This document shows positions 51,737-59,821 of a DNA stretch of 64,000 nt, in pieces. The DNA is taken from assembly GCA_963695975.1 (NCBI GenBank), contig CAVOIB010000006.1, positions 23,369-87,368 of the forward strand, given 5' to 3'. The position numbers and the translations under genes were made by a program. Under the pieces are notes generated by a model that did not search any database, was not told the origin of the DNA, and worked only from the letters and a program-made list of their open reading frames with translations. Origin of the DNA: JBBQVZ01 sp963695975 (GTDB taxonomy: Bacteria > Actinomycetota > UBA4738 > HRBIN12). Every line of letters begins with the position of its first letter. The stretch's first letter is position 1.

Positions 51737-52165
51737 ATGGCGCGCACGGTGCGCGGTGGGATGCCGGTGGGCTTCCACTACACACCTGGCGTGGGCAACA
51801 CCACGTTCTTCGAAGCCCTCCGCGACCGCGGGGTTCTGCTCGGGTCGCGCTGCGCGGCGTGTGACTTCACCTACCTTCCAGCGCGGATCTTCTGCGAACG
51901 CTGCTTCGCGGGGCTGCAACCCGACACCGAGTGCGGCCCGGGCGGAACGCTCGAGTCATTCACGGTCGCCTACGTCGGCATCGACGGCGAACCACTCGAG
52001 GAGCCGGAGACGGTGGGCCTCGTGAGGCTCGACGGTGCGGACACGCTACTCATGCACCGCCTGATCGGCGACGGCCCGTGGGCGATCGCCGCACGGGTCG
52101 AAGCCCTACTCGCGGACGACCGCGCAGGCTCGATCCTCGACATCGTGGGATTCGGGTCGGCATGA
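51737..52165 (+). CDS. DUF35 zinc-ribbon/OB-fold acyl-CoA-binding protein
   Basis: The 142-residue protein has a rubredoxin-like zinc ribbon (CAACDFTYLPARIFCERC, about residues 39-56) then an OB fold (LESFTVAYVGIDG, VGLVRLDG). DUF35 proteins hold the acyl-CoA and complete the active site of thiolase-fold partners. The stop overlaps the acyl-CoA dehydrogenase ATG by four nt. A second DUF35 domain is fused to the preceding thiolase-like gene, so two such modules exist. Confidence 0.88.
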   Translation: MARTVRGGMPVGFHYTPGVGNTTFFEALRDRGVLLGSRCAACDFTYLPARIFCERCFAGLQPDTECGPGGTLESFTVAYVGIDGEPLEEPETVGLVRLDGADTLLMHRLIGDGPWAIAARVEALLADDRAGSILDIVGFGSA

Positions 52166-53319
52166 ACTTCGATCTCACCCCCGAGCAAGAGGAGTTCCGC
52201 AGGGTCGTCCGAGAGTTCGCGGACGAGGTCGTCGCGCCGCAGGCGGCCGACGCGGACCGAGAGGAGCGGTTCCCGCTCGACGTCGTGAAGCGGATGGGCA
52301 CGCTCGGGCTCTTCGGTCTCCCGTTCCCCCAAGAGTACGGCGGCTCGGACGCTGATGCGATCACGCTCTGCCTGGCGATCGAGGAACTCGGACGCATCGA
52401 CCAGTCCGTCGGCATCACCCTTTCCGCGGCGGTCGGTTTGGCCGGCACGATGATCCACCGTTTCGGCACGAGTGAGCAGAAGGAGCGCTGGCTCGCCCCC
52501 CTCTGCCGGGGCGAGGCACTTGGTTCCTTCGCCCTCACCGAGCCGGATGCGGGTACCGACGCCGCGGCAGCCCGTACCACCGCTCGCCTGGAACGTGACG
52601 AGTGGGTGATCGACGGCGCGAAGGCGCTCATCACGAACAGCGGCACGCCGCTCACGACCTTCCACGTGGTCGCCGCGGCAACCGAACCGGGCGGCGGACC
52701 CAAGGGGCTCTCGACGATCGTTGCCCCAGCCGACACGCCAGGCGTCGTCGTGGAGCCGTCCTACCGCAAGCTCGGCTGGCATGCCAGCGACACGCACGGG
52801 CTCACGTTCGAAGGCTGCCGCGTCCCGGCGGACCACCTGCTCGGCGAGCGGGGCCGCGGCTTCCCGCAATGCCTGGAGATCCTCACGGGTGCGCGCATCT
52901 CGATCGCCGCCCTCGCCGTCGGCCTCGCGCAGGCCTGCTTGGATGCGAGCGTGGCGTACGCCAAGGAGCGCGAGGCGTTCGGCCGGCCCATCGGTTCGAA
53001 CCAAGGCGTGCAGTTCACGATCGCCAACATGCGGACGAGAGTTGAGACAGCGCGCCTGGCGACCTACCACGCCGCGTGGCTGAAAGATCAGGAGCGGCCG
53101 CACCTCGCCGAGGCCTCGCTCGCGAAGCTCGTCTCCAGCGAGGCGGCCGTCGACTGTGCGCGCGACGCCATCCAGATCCACGGCGGGGCAGGTTTCATCG
53201 AAGAGTCACCCGTGGCGCGCTTCTACCGTGATGCGAAGGTCCTCGAGATCGGGGAGGGAACGAGCGAGATCCACCGGTTGATCCTCGCGCGCGACCTCGG
53301 TCTGCCGGACACGTTCTGA
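52162..53319 (+). CDS. Acyl-CoA dehydrogenase
   Basis: The 385-residue flavoenzyme introduces an alpha,beta double bond in an acyl-CoA. The family motifs are ALTEPDAGTDAAAARTTARL (FAD-contacting), GAKALITNSG, then AFGRPIGSNQGVQF and IQIHGGAGFIEESPVARFYR. The catalytic Glu lies in IGEGTSEIHRL. It follows the thiolase/DUF35 genes with coupled starts. Chain specificity is not readable; short or branched acyl-CoA is likely from context. Confidence 0.92.
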   Translation: MNFDLTPEQEEFRRVVREFADEVVAPQAADADREERFPLDVVKRMGTLGLFGLPFPQEYGGSDADAITLCLAIEELGRIDQSVGITLSAAVGLAGTMIHRFGTSEQKERWLAPLCRGEALGSFALTEPDAGTDAAAARTTARLERDEWVIDGAKALITNSGTPLTTFHVVAAATEPGGGPKGLSTIVAPADTPGVVVEPSYRKLGWHASDTHGLTFEGCRVPADHLLGERGRGFPQCLEILTGARISIAALAVGLAQACLDASVAYAKEREAFGRPIGSNQGVQFTIANMRTRVETARLATYHAAWLKDQERPHLAEASLAKLVSSEAAVDCARDAIQIHGGAGFIEESPVARFYRDAKVLEIGEGTSEIHRLILARDLGLPDTF

Positions 53320-53325
53320 GTACCG

Positions 53326-53877
53326 ATGCCCGAGGGCAGGTACACGGTCATCGGCAAGGACGGGGAGCCGGTGGGCACCGAGGTCTTCCGCTGCGCGCCT
53401 GGCCCGATGGGCTGGCGCTATTTCTCCGAGATCGACACGGCCGAGCACGGCCAACACCACGAGACCGTCGACGTCGTCGTCGACGAAGACTGGCGGATCG
53501 TCCGCCTTCGGATCGATACCGGTGAGCACCGAGTGTTGATGGAGCCGACCGACGACGAGCATCTCGACTACCTCACTCCGGCGACCAACCTGATCACGAC
53601 GAAGCGACTTGCCGACACGACCGACATCGACGTCATCTTCATCGAGCCGTTCTCGCTGGAGCAGACGCGCGACCGTCAGCGCTACGAACCAAGGGGTCCC
53701 GAGGTGGTGGAGACGCCGGTCGGTCGGTTCAACGCTCTCCGATGGACGTACACATCGCTCGAGAGCGGCTGGACCTCGGACCTGTGGGTCGCGGGCGACG
53801 TCGTCGTCCGTTACGACCACATCTTCGAGCTGGTGGCGTACGACCCGGGGGCGAGCGGGCCGCGCACGCTCTCTTGA
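53326..53877 (+). CDS. Hypothetical protein, glycolipid-binding-like fold
   Basis: The 183-residue protein is rich in beta strands (YTVIGKDGEPVGTEVFRC, HETVDVVVDEDWRIVRLRID, GRFNALRWTYTSLESGWTSD). The pattern resembles DUF3108/putative glycolipid-binding proteins. There is no signal peptide. It follows the acyl-CoA dehydrogenase by 6 nt and shares its transcript. No function can be given. Confidence 0.7.
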   Translation: MPEGRYTVIGKDGEPVGTEVFRCAPGPMGWRYFSEIDTAEHGQHHETVDVVVDEDWRIVRLRIDTGEHRVLMEPTDDEHLDYLTPATNLITTKRLADTTDIDVIFIEPFSLEQTRDRQRYEPRGPEVVETPVGRFNALRWTYTSLESGWTSDLWVAGDVVVRYDHIFELVAYDPGASGPRTLS

Positions 53878-53884
53878 GGTTGCG

Positions 53885-53919
53885 GAACGGCCGGCCCCAC
53901 GGGCACGGGCCGGCCGTTC
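53885..53919. terminator. Strong 13-bp hairpin between convergent genes
   Basis: GAACGGCCGGCCC pairs perfectly with GGGCCGGCCGTTC around a 9-nt loop. It lies 8 nt after the stop of the preceding plus-strand gene and 22 nt after the end of yceI on the other strand, so it can end both transcripts. There is no T tract, as is common in high-GC bacteria. Confidence 0.75.
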
Positions 53920-53941
53920 GAGCCGAAGCGGAGAGGGGGTC

Positions 53942-54508
53942 TTACTCCGACTTCAGCAGCTCCACCTCGATCTCGAGGTCGACCTTCTTGCCCAGCAGCA
54001 TGCCGCCGGTCTCGAGGGCCGCATTCCACGTGATGTCCCAGGCCTCACGGTCGACCGTGGTCTTCGCAGAGAATCCCAACACCGAGGCGCCCTGGGGGTT
54101 CACGGTCATCCCGGCGAACTCCCCGGCGAGCGTCACGGGCTTCGTGATCCCACGGATCGTGAGGTCCCCGTCCAGCTCGAACGCGTTGGCGCCGGTCGGA
54201 CGCGCCTCCGTGCTGCGGAACGTGATCGTCGGGTACTCGTCCGTCAGGAAGAAGTCCCCGCTCTTGAGGTGGTTGTCCCGCATCTCCTGGTTCGTGTTCA
54301 CGCTCGCGGCAACGATGTCGACCTTGGCCGACGAGTCCTCGGGACCCTCGCCGATCACGACCTCGCCTCTGAACTCCGTGAACCGACCGCGCGCCTTCGA
54401 GAGCAGGTGGCGAACCACGAACTCCACCGAGGAATGCGCCTGGTCGACCGTGTACGTCCCCGCGGGCGGGAGCTCGATGCCCTCGATCGTCCTGACTGCC
54501 TGTGCCAT
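53942..54508 (-). CDS. YceI-family protein
   Basis: The 188-residue YceI protein is a lipocalin-like beta barrel that binds isoprenoid or amphiphilic ligands. Family features are GTYTVDQAHSSVEFVVRHLL at the N-terminus and RSTEARPTGANAFELDGDLT then GITKPVTLAGEF. No signal peptide precedes, so this member is cytoplasmic. It diverges from the HxlR regulator and may be its target. A role in stress or quinone handling is only suggested by the family. Confidence 0.9.
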   Translation of the reverse strand: MAQAVRTIEGIELPPAGTYTVDQAHSSVEFVVRHLLSKARGRFTEFRGEVVIGEGPEDSSAKVDIVAASVNTNQEMRDNHLKSGDFFLTDEYPTITFRSTEARPTGANAFELDGDLTIRGITKPVTLAGEFAGMTVNPQGASVLGFSAKTTVDREAWDITWNAALETGGMLLGKKVDLEIEVELLKSE

Positions 54509-54561
54509 CCGGTGCCTCCTTGTCGCTCCTGGCCGTCGCCCCTGCGTTGGCCGCCTACGCA

Positions 54562-54616
54562 GGTACTAACATAGGAATAGTTACCCAGTATTCCGGAGTT
54601 ACTGAAGATATATGAT
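54562..54616. promoter_or_regulatory. AT-rich divergent promoter/operator region for hxlR-type gene and yceI
   Basis: GGTACT (54562-54567) is mirrored by AGTTACC (54579-54585), and GGAATA (54574-54579) by TATTCC (54589-54594). AGTTAC repeats 18 bp apart. TATGAT at 54611-54616 is a good -10 for the plus-strand regulator, giving an almost leaderless mRNA. Minus-strand TATGTT (54568-54573) may serve yceI. The AT-rich composition stands out from the flanks. Confidence 0.55.
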
Positions 54617-54625
54617 GAGGTTCGC

Positions 54626-54967
54626 ATGACACCGGAGAACGAGCACGTAGACGGCATCTGCCAGCACTTCCAGCGTGCCGCCGACCTGCTCGGCAAGCGC
54701 TGGAGCACCCTGATCGTGAGCGCCATGATGGCCGGAGCCACGAGGTTCTCCGACATCGGCGACGCGGTGGCGCCCATCTCCGACACCCTGCTTTCCGAAC
54801 GGCTCAAGCAGCTGGAGGCCGAGGGCATAGTCCGCCGGGACGTGACGCCGTCCACGCCGGTGCTGATCGAGTACCACCTCACGGATGAGGGCCGGGATCT
54901 CGAGCGCGTGATCGACGAGCTCCGCCGCTGGGCCGAACGCTGGGCTGACGCCCCGGCCACTCGCTGA
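54626..54967 (+). CDS. HxlR-family transcriptional regulator
   Basis: The 113-residue protein is a winged-helix HxlR/MarR-like regulator (GICQHFQRAADLLGKRWSTL, TRFSDIGDAVAPISDTLLSE, RLKQLEAEGIVRRDV). The CxHFQRAADLLGKRW start is typical, with the Cys at residue 12 able to sense oxidants or electrophiles. It is divergent from yceI and its stop converges on the next operon. It most likely represses yceI and itself. Confidence 0.9.
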   Translation: MTPENEHVDGICQHFQRAADLLGKRWSTLIVSAMMAGATRFSDIGDAVAPISDTLLSERLKQLEAEGIVRRDVTPSTPVLIEYHLTDEGRDLERVIDELRRWAERWADAPATR

Positions 54968-54983
54968 CGCCAAGACCTCGGGA

Positions 54984-55865
54984 TCAGGCCTCGATACCAC
55001 GCAGGTATTCGGCCACGGCGCTCAGATCGCGCCCTTCGAACCCCGCTGCGAGCGCTTGGCCGACCGTCTTCCGGTTCTGCGCCGCCTGGTCCATCCGCGC
55101 GCCGACCTCTCGGGCGAGGTCCAAGATCAGATCGAGGTCTTTCGCCATCAGCTCGAGCAGGAACGCCGGGGGGGTCTCATCCGGATGCTCGAACGCGGGA
55201 CGCTTGTACAAAACGAACGGCGCGGCGGCCGCACCCGCGGCGAAGACGTCGTAGGCCGCGCTCCGCTCGACCCCGGCCTTCTCCGCCAGGACCAGGGCCT
55301 CGGACAAGCCCACGTCGATCGCGTGGACCAGAGCGTTCACCGCCAACTTGACCGTTGCGCCCGCGCCGCGCTCACCGACGTGGAATACCTTGACCGCGAG
55401 TGCATCGAGGACGGGCCGAGCCCGCTCGAGCGCCGCAGCGTCGCCGCCGACCATGATCGTCAGCTCGCCCCGTTCGACGACGGGCACACTCCCCGACACC
55501 GGGGCGTCCAGGAAGGCAGCGCCCCACGGGTCCACCGCCTCCCCAACGCGATGGACGGTGTCCGGCGCGATCGTGCTCATCTCGAGGATCACCTGACCCG
55601 ACCGAGAGGCGGCCGCGGCCCCGTCGTCGCCGAGATAGGCCGCCAGCACGGCCGCATCGTCCGCCAGGCTGCTCAGCACCACGTCGGCGCCTTCGACCGC
55701 CGCCGCCGCGGTGGGCACCGACGCCGCCCCGTGCGCCGAAGCGACGGCCTCCGCGCGCGCGGACGTGCGGTTCCACACGATGACGTCGAACCCGGCACGC
55801 CGCAGCGTCCCCACCATGGCTCCCGCCATGTTCCCCGCGCCTAGCACCGCGACGCCGGGAGTCAC
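54984..55865 (-). CDS. 3-Hydroxyisobutyrate-dehydrogenase-family oxidoreductase
   Basis: The 293-residue protein is a beta-hydroxyacid dehydrogenase: Rossmann motif VAVLGAGNMAGAMVGTLRRA, active-site motif FLDAPVSGSVPVVERGELTI, and catalytic Lys in GATVKLAVNALVHA. NAD(P)+ is the cofactor. The GTG start overlaps the SDR stop by 4 nt (GTGA). It is the last gene of the minus-strand catabolic operon. Substrate could be a branched or aromatic 3-hydroxyacid, tartronate or an imine; unknown. Confidence 0.9.
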   Translation of the reverse strand: MTPGVAVLGAGNMAGAMVGTLRRAGFDVIVWNRTSARAEAVASAHGAASVPTAAAAVEGADVVLSSLADDAAVLAAYLGDDGAAAASRSGQVILEMSTIAPDTVHRVGEAVDPWGAAFLDAPVSGSVPVVERGELTIMVGGDAAALERARPVLDALAVKVFHVGERGAGATVKLAVNALVHAIDVGLSEALVLAEKAGVERSAAYDVFAAGAAAAPFVLYKRPAFEHPDETPPAFLLELMAKDLDLILDLAREVGARMDQAAQNRKTVGQALAAGFEGRDLSAVAEYLRGIEA

Positions 55866-56560
55866 GTGAGCGACCAGCCCCCGTCGATACGGAGCTCGGT
55901 CCCGTGCATCGAGGGGTTCTCCAGCAGGAACACCGCCGCGTCGGTGACGTCGCGCATCTGGACCAGACGACCGGTGGGCGTCTTGGCGAGCGTGGCCTCG
56001 AGCGCCTCCGTCTTCGGCGCCCAGAAAGGACTGTCCGCCACGATCCCGGGATGCAAGGCGTTCACGCGGATCGGTGGCAGCTCCGCCGCCAACGTCCGAA
56101 CCAACCCGTCAACGCCGTGGTTGATCGTCGTGATGGTCGTGGAGCCGGGGTACGGACGGAGCTTGGCGAGCCCGCCGTAGATCACGATCGAGGCATCCGG
56201 CGTGAGCCGGCCGAGCAGCCTGTGGATCGTCTCGATGTACCCGACGAGCTTCAACGTGACGAGCCGGATCGCCTTCGCCACGTCGTAGTCGGCGACGCTG
56301 TTCAGGTCGCGGTCGAGGGCGGCGAGCGCGAGCCGGTCGACGGAGCCGATCGCTTCCAGTCCGGCCGCGATCGTCTCAGGCTCGGAGAGATCGAACGCGG
56401 CGCTGCCGACGTCGTCGCCGAGCTCGGCCGCCACATCGGAGGCGCGTTCCGCGTCCCGCCCCGTGATCACCACCCGGCGGCCGGCCTCCGCGTAATGGCG
56501 GGCAAGGTCCCGGCCGAGCCCTTGGGTCCCGCCGACCACCAAGACCGTGTGCTCATCCAT
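55862..56560 (-). CDS. SDR-family protein lacking the catalytic Tyr/Lys
   Basis: The 232-residue protein has the SDR cofactor motif VVGGTQGLGRDLARHYAEAG and the NAD region RVNALHPGIV, but the YxxxK active site reads ITTIN in that position (TTITTINHGVDGL). It may therefore be non-catalytic or use other residues. The Ser of the catalytic tetrad is also displaced (IVIYGGLAKL). It lies between the bicupin gene and the HIBADH-like gene and overlaps the latter. Confidence 0.82.
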   Translation of the reverse strand: MDEHTVLVVGGTQGLGRDLARHYAEAGRRVVITGRDAERASDVAAELGDDVGSAAFDLSEPETIAAGLEAIGSVDRLALAALDRDLNSVADYDVAKAIRLVTLKLVGYIETIHRLLGRLTPDASIVIYGGLAKLRPYPGSTTITTINHGVDGLVRTLAAELPPIRVNALHPGIVADSPFWAPKTEALEATLAKTPTGRLVQMRDVTDAAVFLLENPSMHGTELRIDGGWSLT

Positions 56561-56566
56561 CCGCGT

Positions 56567-57460
56567 TCATCCTTCCTCCGAGGTCGCGACCGTCAGGTAC
56601 TCCCAGTCGCGGGCGAACCGGTACGAATGGCGCGAGGGCGGCTGCGGCGCCTGCGTCTCGAGCCACCGGACGATCCCGGGTCCCGGGTTCATGAACGCAT
56701 GTACGCAGCCCACGCCCGCCCACGCCACGTCGCCGGGCACCAGGTGGTACCGCTCGCCGTCGAACTCGGCGTCGACCTCCCCCTCGAGGATCAAGTAAGT
56801 CTCCTCGTACGCATGGTCATGACGCCCGGCGACCCCGCGCGGCTCGTACTGCACCATGAACATCGTGAGCAGGTGAGCGCCCAGATCGGCATCGATCATC
56901 ATCTTCACGGTGATGCCGCTGTAGACGAGCAGCGCCGTGCGCATGCTGGCTGAGACCGCGAGCATGTCCTGCGTCTGCTTGCCGACCTCCATGTTCGCCG
57001 GGTCGATGTGCCCGAACGACCGCGTCCGGGGGTCGCGCACGTCGATCGCGACCGGCTCGCGCTCGGGAAGCGCCGGAACGGGATACGTGTCGCCCTGCAC
57101 CCGCGCACGCGGCTGCGGCGCCACCATCTGCGCCCATCGGACGGGAGCGTCGGAGACGTTGCGGAGCGCGTGCGGCGCTCCGACCGGGGTCACGCCGTAA
57201 TCGCTGGGGCGAAGCAGGTTCGCACCCTCGCCCGTGTCGACGACGACCTCGCCTTCCAGGACGAACAGGCTGTCCTCGAAGCTGTGCACATGCCACGGGA
57301 TCCGGCCGCCGGCGTCCAGCTCGACGATGGTGAACCCGGTGTGGACGGCGCCGGGGAGGTGTTCGTCGATCACCGACCAACGCCGCAGGCCCATCGCGGG
57401 AGCGGGCGCCGCAACGAACTGGAGCTCGCTCGCGGTGCGGACGACGTGTCGTGAGCTCAC
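56567..57460 (-). CDS. Bicupin protein, putative metal-dependent dioxygenase or hydrolase
   Basis: The 297-residue protein has two cupin domains, each with full metal-ligand sets. Domain 1 (about residues 40-130) carries WHVHSFEDSLFVLEGEV and GAPHALRNV. Domain 2 (about 190-285) carries GRHDHAYEETYLILEGEV and GCVHAFMNPG. Bicupins with both sites include gentisate-type dioxygenases, ureidoglycine aminohydrolase and quercetinases; which one is not clear. It overlaps the amidohydrolase stop (GTGA), so it is coupled to it. Confidence 0.84.
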   Translation of the reverse strand: MSSRHVVRTASELQFVAAPAPAMGLRRWSVIDEHLPGAVHTGFTIVELDAGGRIPWHVHSFEDSLFVLEGEVVVDTGEGANLLRPSDYGVTPVGAPHALRNVSDAPVRWAQMVAPQPRARVQGDTYPVPALPEREPVAIDVRDPRTRSFGHIDPANMEVGKQTQDMLAVSASMRTALLVYSGITVKMMIDADLGAHLLTMFMVQYEPRGVAGRHDHAYEETYLILEGEVDAEFDGERYHLVPGDVAWAGVGCVHAFMNPGPGIVRWLETQAPQPPSRHSYRFARDWEYLTVATSEEG

Positions 57461-58821
57461 GAGGGCGGCGCCTCTGTCTTCTTCTTCGCGAGCGCCTCCT
57501 GCAGGAAGTCACTCGACGCGAGGAGCTTCTTCAGCGCCGATCCCCAATCCCCCGTTAGCTTGCCGTCGCGCTTGCGGATCGCGCCGCCGACGATCACCGT
57601 GTCGACGTTCGCCGTATCGGCCGCAAGCACGACGGTCCCGACCGGGTCGATCACCGGCGCCGTCCCCGGGGCGGTCCCGTCGATCACGACGATGTCGGCC
57701 TGCTTCCCGGGCGTGAGCGAACCGACGCGATCCTCCAACCCGGCCACGTGCGCGCCGTCGAGCGTCGCCATCGTGAGCATGTCGCGAGCCGTAAGGGCGT
57801 TCTCGGGCAGCGGCTCCTCGCTTTCCCACACGGAGTCGTTCGACTTCCAGCGATCTTCGGCGAACGCGCACCGCATCTCCGTGAACATGTCGCCGGGGAC
57901 CGTGGTAACGACGTCGATCGACAGGCTCGGGCGGAGCCCGGCAGCTCTCGCCTTCATGAACGGCGGCCAGCCGTGCCCCATCTGCATCTCTACCTGGGGC
58001 GCGATCGAGATCGTGCCCTTGCTCTTGGCGACCAGCTCCCACTCCTCGTCCGAGAAGTAGCAGCAGTGGATGTAGGTCGTATCGGCGCCGAGTAGACCCA
58101 GCCCGTCGAGCTGCTTGACCATGCCCCACTTACCGGCAAGTTTCCCCATCGCGATGTGCACGGTGATCGGGATCCCAAGATCGCGGGCCATGCCCCACTC
58201 TTCGCGGACCACGTCGTCCTGGCAGAACCCGGGCCCGCGCGTGGCCAGCCCCATGGTGAGCAGGCCGTCGTTCGACGAGAAGTAGGTCGAGTGGATCCGC
58301 TCCACGTCGTCCCGCGGGATCGCGATCGAACTGCCGTACCAGTAGTCGACGAGCGAGGTGTTCGCGCTGCCGTAGGCGTAGAGCGCGCGGATCCCGGCCT
58401 CCTTCAAGCCCTGGATCGCCGCGTCGGGGTGGTCAGGGCTGTTGTTGATGTGCGACCAGTCGACGAGCGTCGTGATGCCGGCGTTGAGGCATTCCATCGC
58501 TCCCGCAAGGTCGCTGGCGTAGACGTCCTCGGGTCGGTACAGCGGGGCGAAGCTGTCGAGCACCTCGACGAAGTAGTCATCCAGCGTGGCGTTCGGCGCA
58601 CAGCTGCGGATCGCCGCCTCCCACGTGTGACGGTGCGTGTCCACGAACCCTGGGATCACGATGCTCCCAGTGCAATCGATCACCTTGGCGTCGGCGGAGA
58701 TGTCCTTGCCGACCTGGACGATGGCCTCACCTTCGATGAGAACGTCGCCTCCGGCGATGTCCCCGAGCTGCGGATCCACGGTGAGCACATGGCCACCTCG
58801 TAGCAGGATCCGATCCGCCAT
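57457..58821 (-). CDS. Amidohydrolase-superfamily deaminase/hydrolase 1
   Basis: The 454-residue protein is a metal-dependent hydrolase of the TrzA/cytosine-deaminase branch. N-terminal beta-sandwich RGGHVLTVDPQLGDIAG is followed by the metal HxH in VDTHRHTWEAAI (about residue 62), further His in TVHIAMGKL and YIHCCYFSDEEW, and Asp in LSIDVVTTVPG. The C-terminal tail closes the sandwich (LTPGKQADIVVID). It is paralogous to the gene at 62283-63592. Triazines, deaminated nucleosides or other cyclic amidines are possible substrates; not known. Confidence 0.88.
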   Translation of the reverse strand: MADRILLRGGHVLTVDPQLGDIAGGDVLIEGEAIVQVGKDISADAKVIDCTGSIVIPGFVDTHRHTWEAAIRSCAPNATLDDYFVEVLDSFAPLYRPEDVYASDLAGAMECLNAGITTLVDWSHINNSPDHPDAAIQGLKEAGIRALYAYGSANTSLVDYWYGSSIAIPRDDVERIHSTYFSSNDGLLTMGLATRGPGFCQDDVVREEWGMARDLGIPITVHIAMGKLAGKWGMVKQLDGLGLLGADTTYIHCCYFSDEEWELVAKSKGTISIAPQVEMQMGHGWPPFMKARAAGLRPSLSIDVVTTVPGDMFTEMRCAFAEDRWKSNDSVWESEEPLPENALTARDMLTMATLDGAHVAGLEDRVGSLTPGKQADIVVIDGTAPGTAPVIDPVGTVVLAADTANVDTVIVGGAIRKRDGKLTGDWGSALKKLLASSDFLQEALAKKKTEAPPS

Positions 58822-58846
58822 GTTCTCCCCCTCCTTCCCTCTTCTC

Positions 58847-59821
58847 TCAGCTCACAGCGCGCCGAACACCCTCGACGATCCGATCCACGGACGGGATCGC
58901 GGCATCCTCGAGCACCTCGGCGGCAGGTAACGGGATGTGCGGCGTCGTCACACGAACGATCGGTCCGTCGAGCGAGAAGAACCCCTCCTCTGCGACGATC
59001 GACGAGATCTCCGCTCCCCAGCCGCACAGACGCGGGTTCTCCTCGACGGTGACGAGGTGGCTGGTCCTGCCGACTGAGTCCAAGATCATGCTCACATCGA
59101 GCGGCACCAGCGAACGGACGTCGATGACCTCGGCCGAGATGCCTTCGCCGGTCAGCAGTTCGGCGGCGGCGAGTGTCTTGGGGACCATGGCCCCGAGTGC
59201 GCAGATCGTTGCATCGTCACCTGAGCGGAGCACCCGAGCGCTCCCGAGCTGATCCACGATCTCCCCGTCGGGAACATCACCTTTGGTCGAGTAGAGCACC
59301 TTCGGCTCGACGACGATCACGGGATCCGGATCACGGACCGCGGCGGCGAACAGGCCGATCATGTCGGCCGGCGTGGACGGGACCACGACCTTCAGGCCGG
59401 GGATCGCCATCATCCATGACTCCACGCTCTGCGAGTGCTGCGCGCCGAACCGTACACCGCCGCCGTTCGCGGTCCGGATCACCAGTGGCAGCGCGACCTG
59501 CCCGTTGGTCATGTACCTGGTCTTCGCGATCTGGTTCGCCACGATGTCCCAACAGACGGCGAAGAAGTCGCTGAACATCAGCTCGGCGATCGGGCGCAGG
59601 CCGTTCATCGCCGCACCCATCGCGGCACCGATGATCGCCTGCTCGCTGATGGGCGTGTCTCGCACACGGTCGGGGCCGAACCGATCAAGGAGTCCCTCGG
59701 TCGTCTTGAACACACCGCCGGCCGCCGCGACGTCTTCGCCGATGAAGCAGACGGTCGGGTCGCGCTCCATCTCCTGCGCGATCGCGCGCGCGACGGCCTC
59801 GCGGTAGGTCAGCTCCGCCAC
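58847..59821 (-). CDS. 2-Oxoacid dehydrogenase E1 beta subunit
   Basis: The 324-residue protein is the beta subunit of a pyruvate/branched-chain/acetoin-type E1 (TYREAVARAIAQEMERDPTV at the start, FIGEDVAAAGGVFKTTEG, RDTPISEQAIIGAAMGAAMN). It pairs with the alpha subunit in one alpha2-beta2 TPP enzyme. GTG 59821 overlaps the alpha gene stop by 13 nt. No E2 or E3 gene follows in the window. Confidence 0.9.
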   Translation of the reverse strand: MAELTYREAVARAIAQEMERDPTVCFIGEDVAAAGGVFKTTEGLLDRFGPDRVRDTPISEQAIIGAAMGAAMNGLRPIAELMFSDFFAVCWDIVANQIAKTRYMTNGQVALPLVIRTANGGGVRFGAQHSQSVESWMMAIPGLKVVVPSTPADMIGLFAAAVRDPDPVIVVEPKVLYSTKGDVPDGEIVDQLGSARVLRSGDDATICALGAMVPKTLAAAELLTGEGISAEVIDVRSLVPLDVSMILDSVGRTSHLVTVEENPRLCGWGAEISSIVAEEGFFSLDGPIVRVTTPHIPLPAAEVLEDAAIPSVDRIVEGVRRAVS

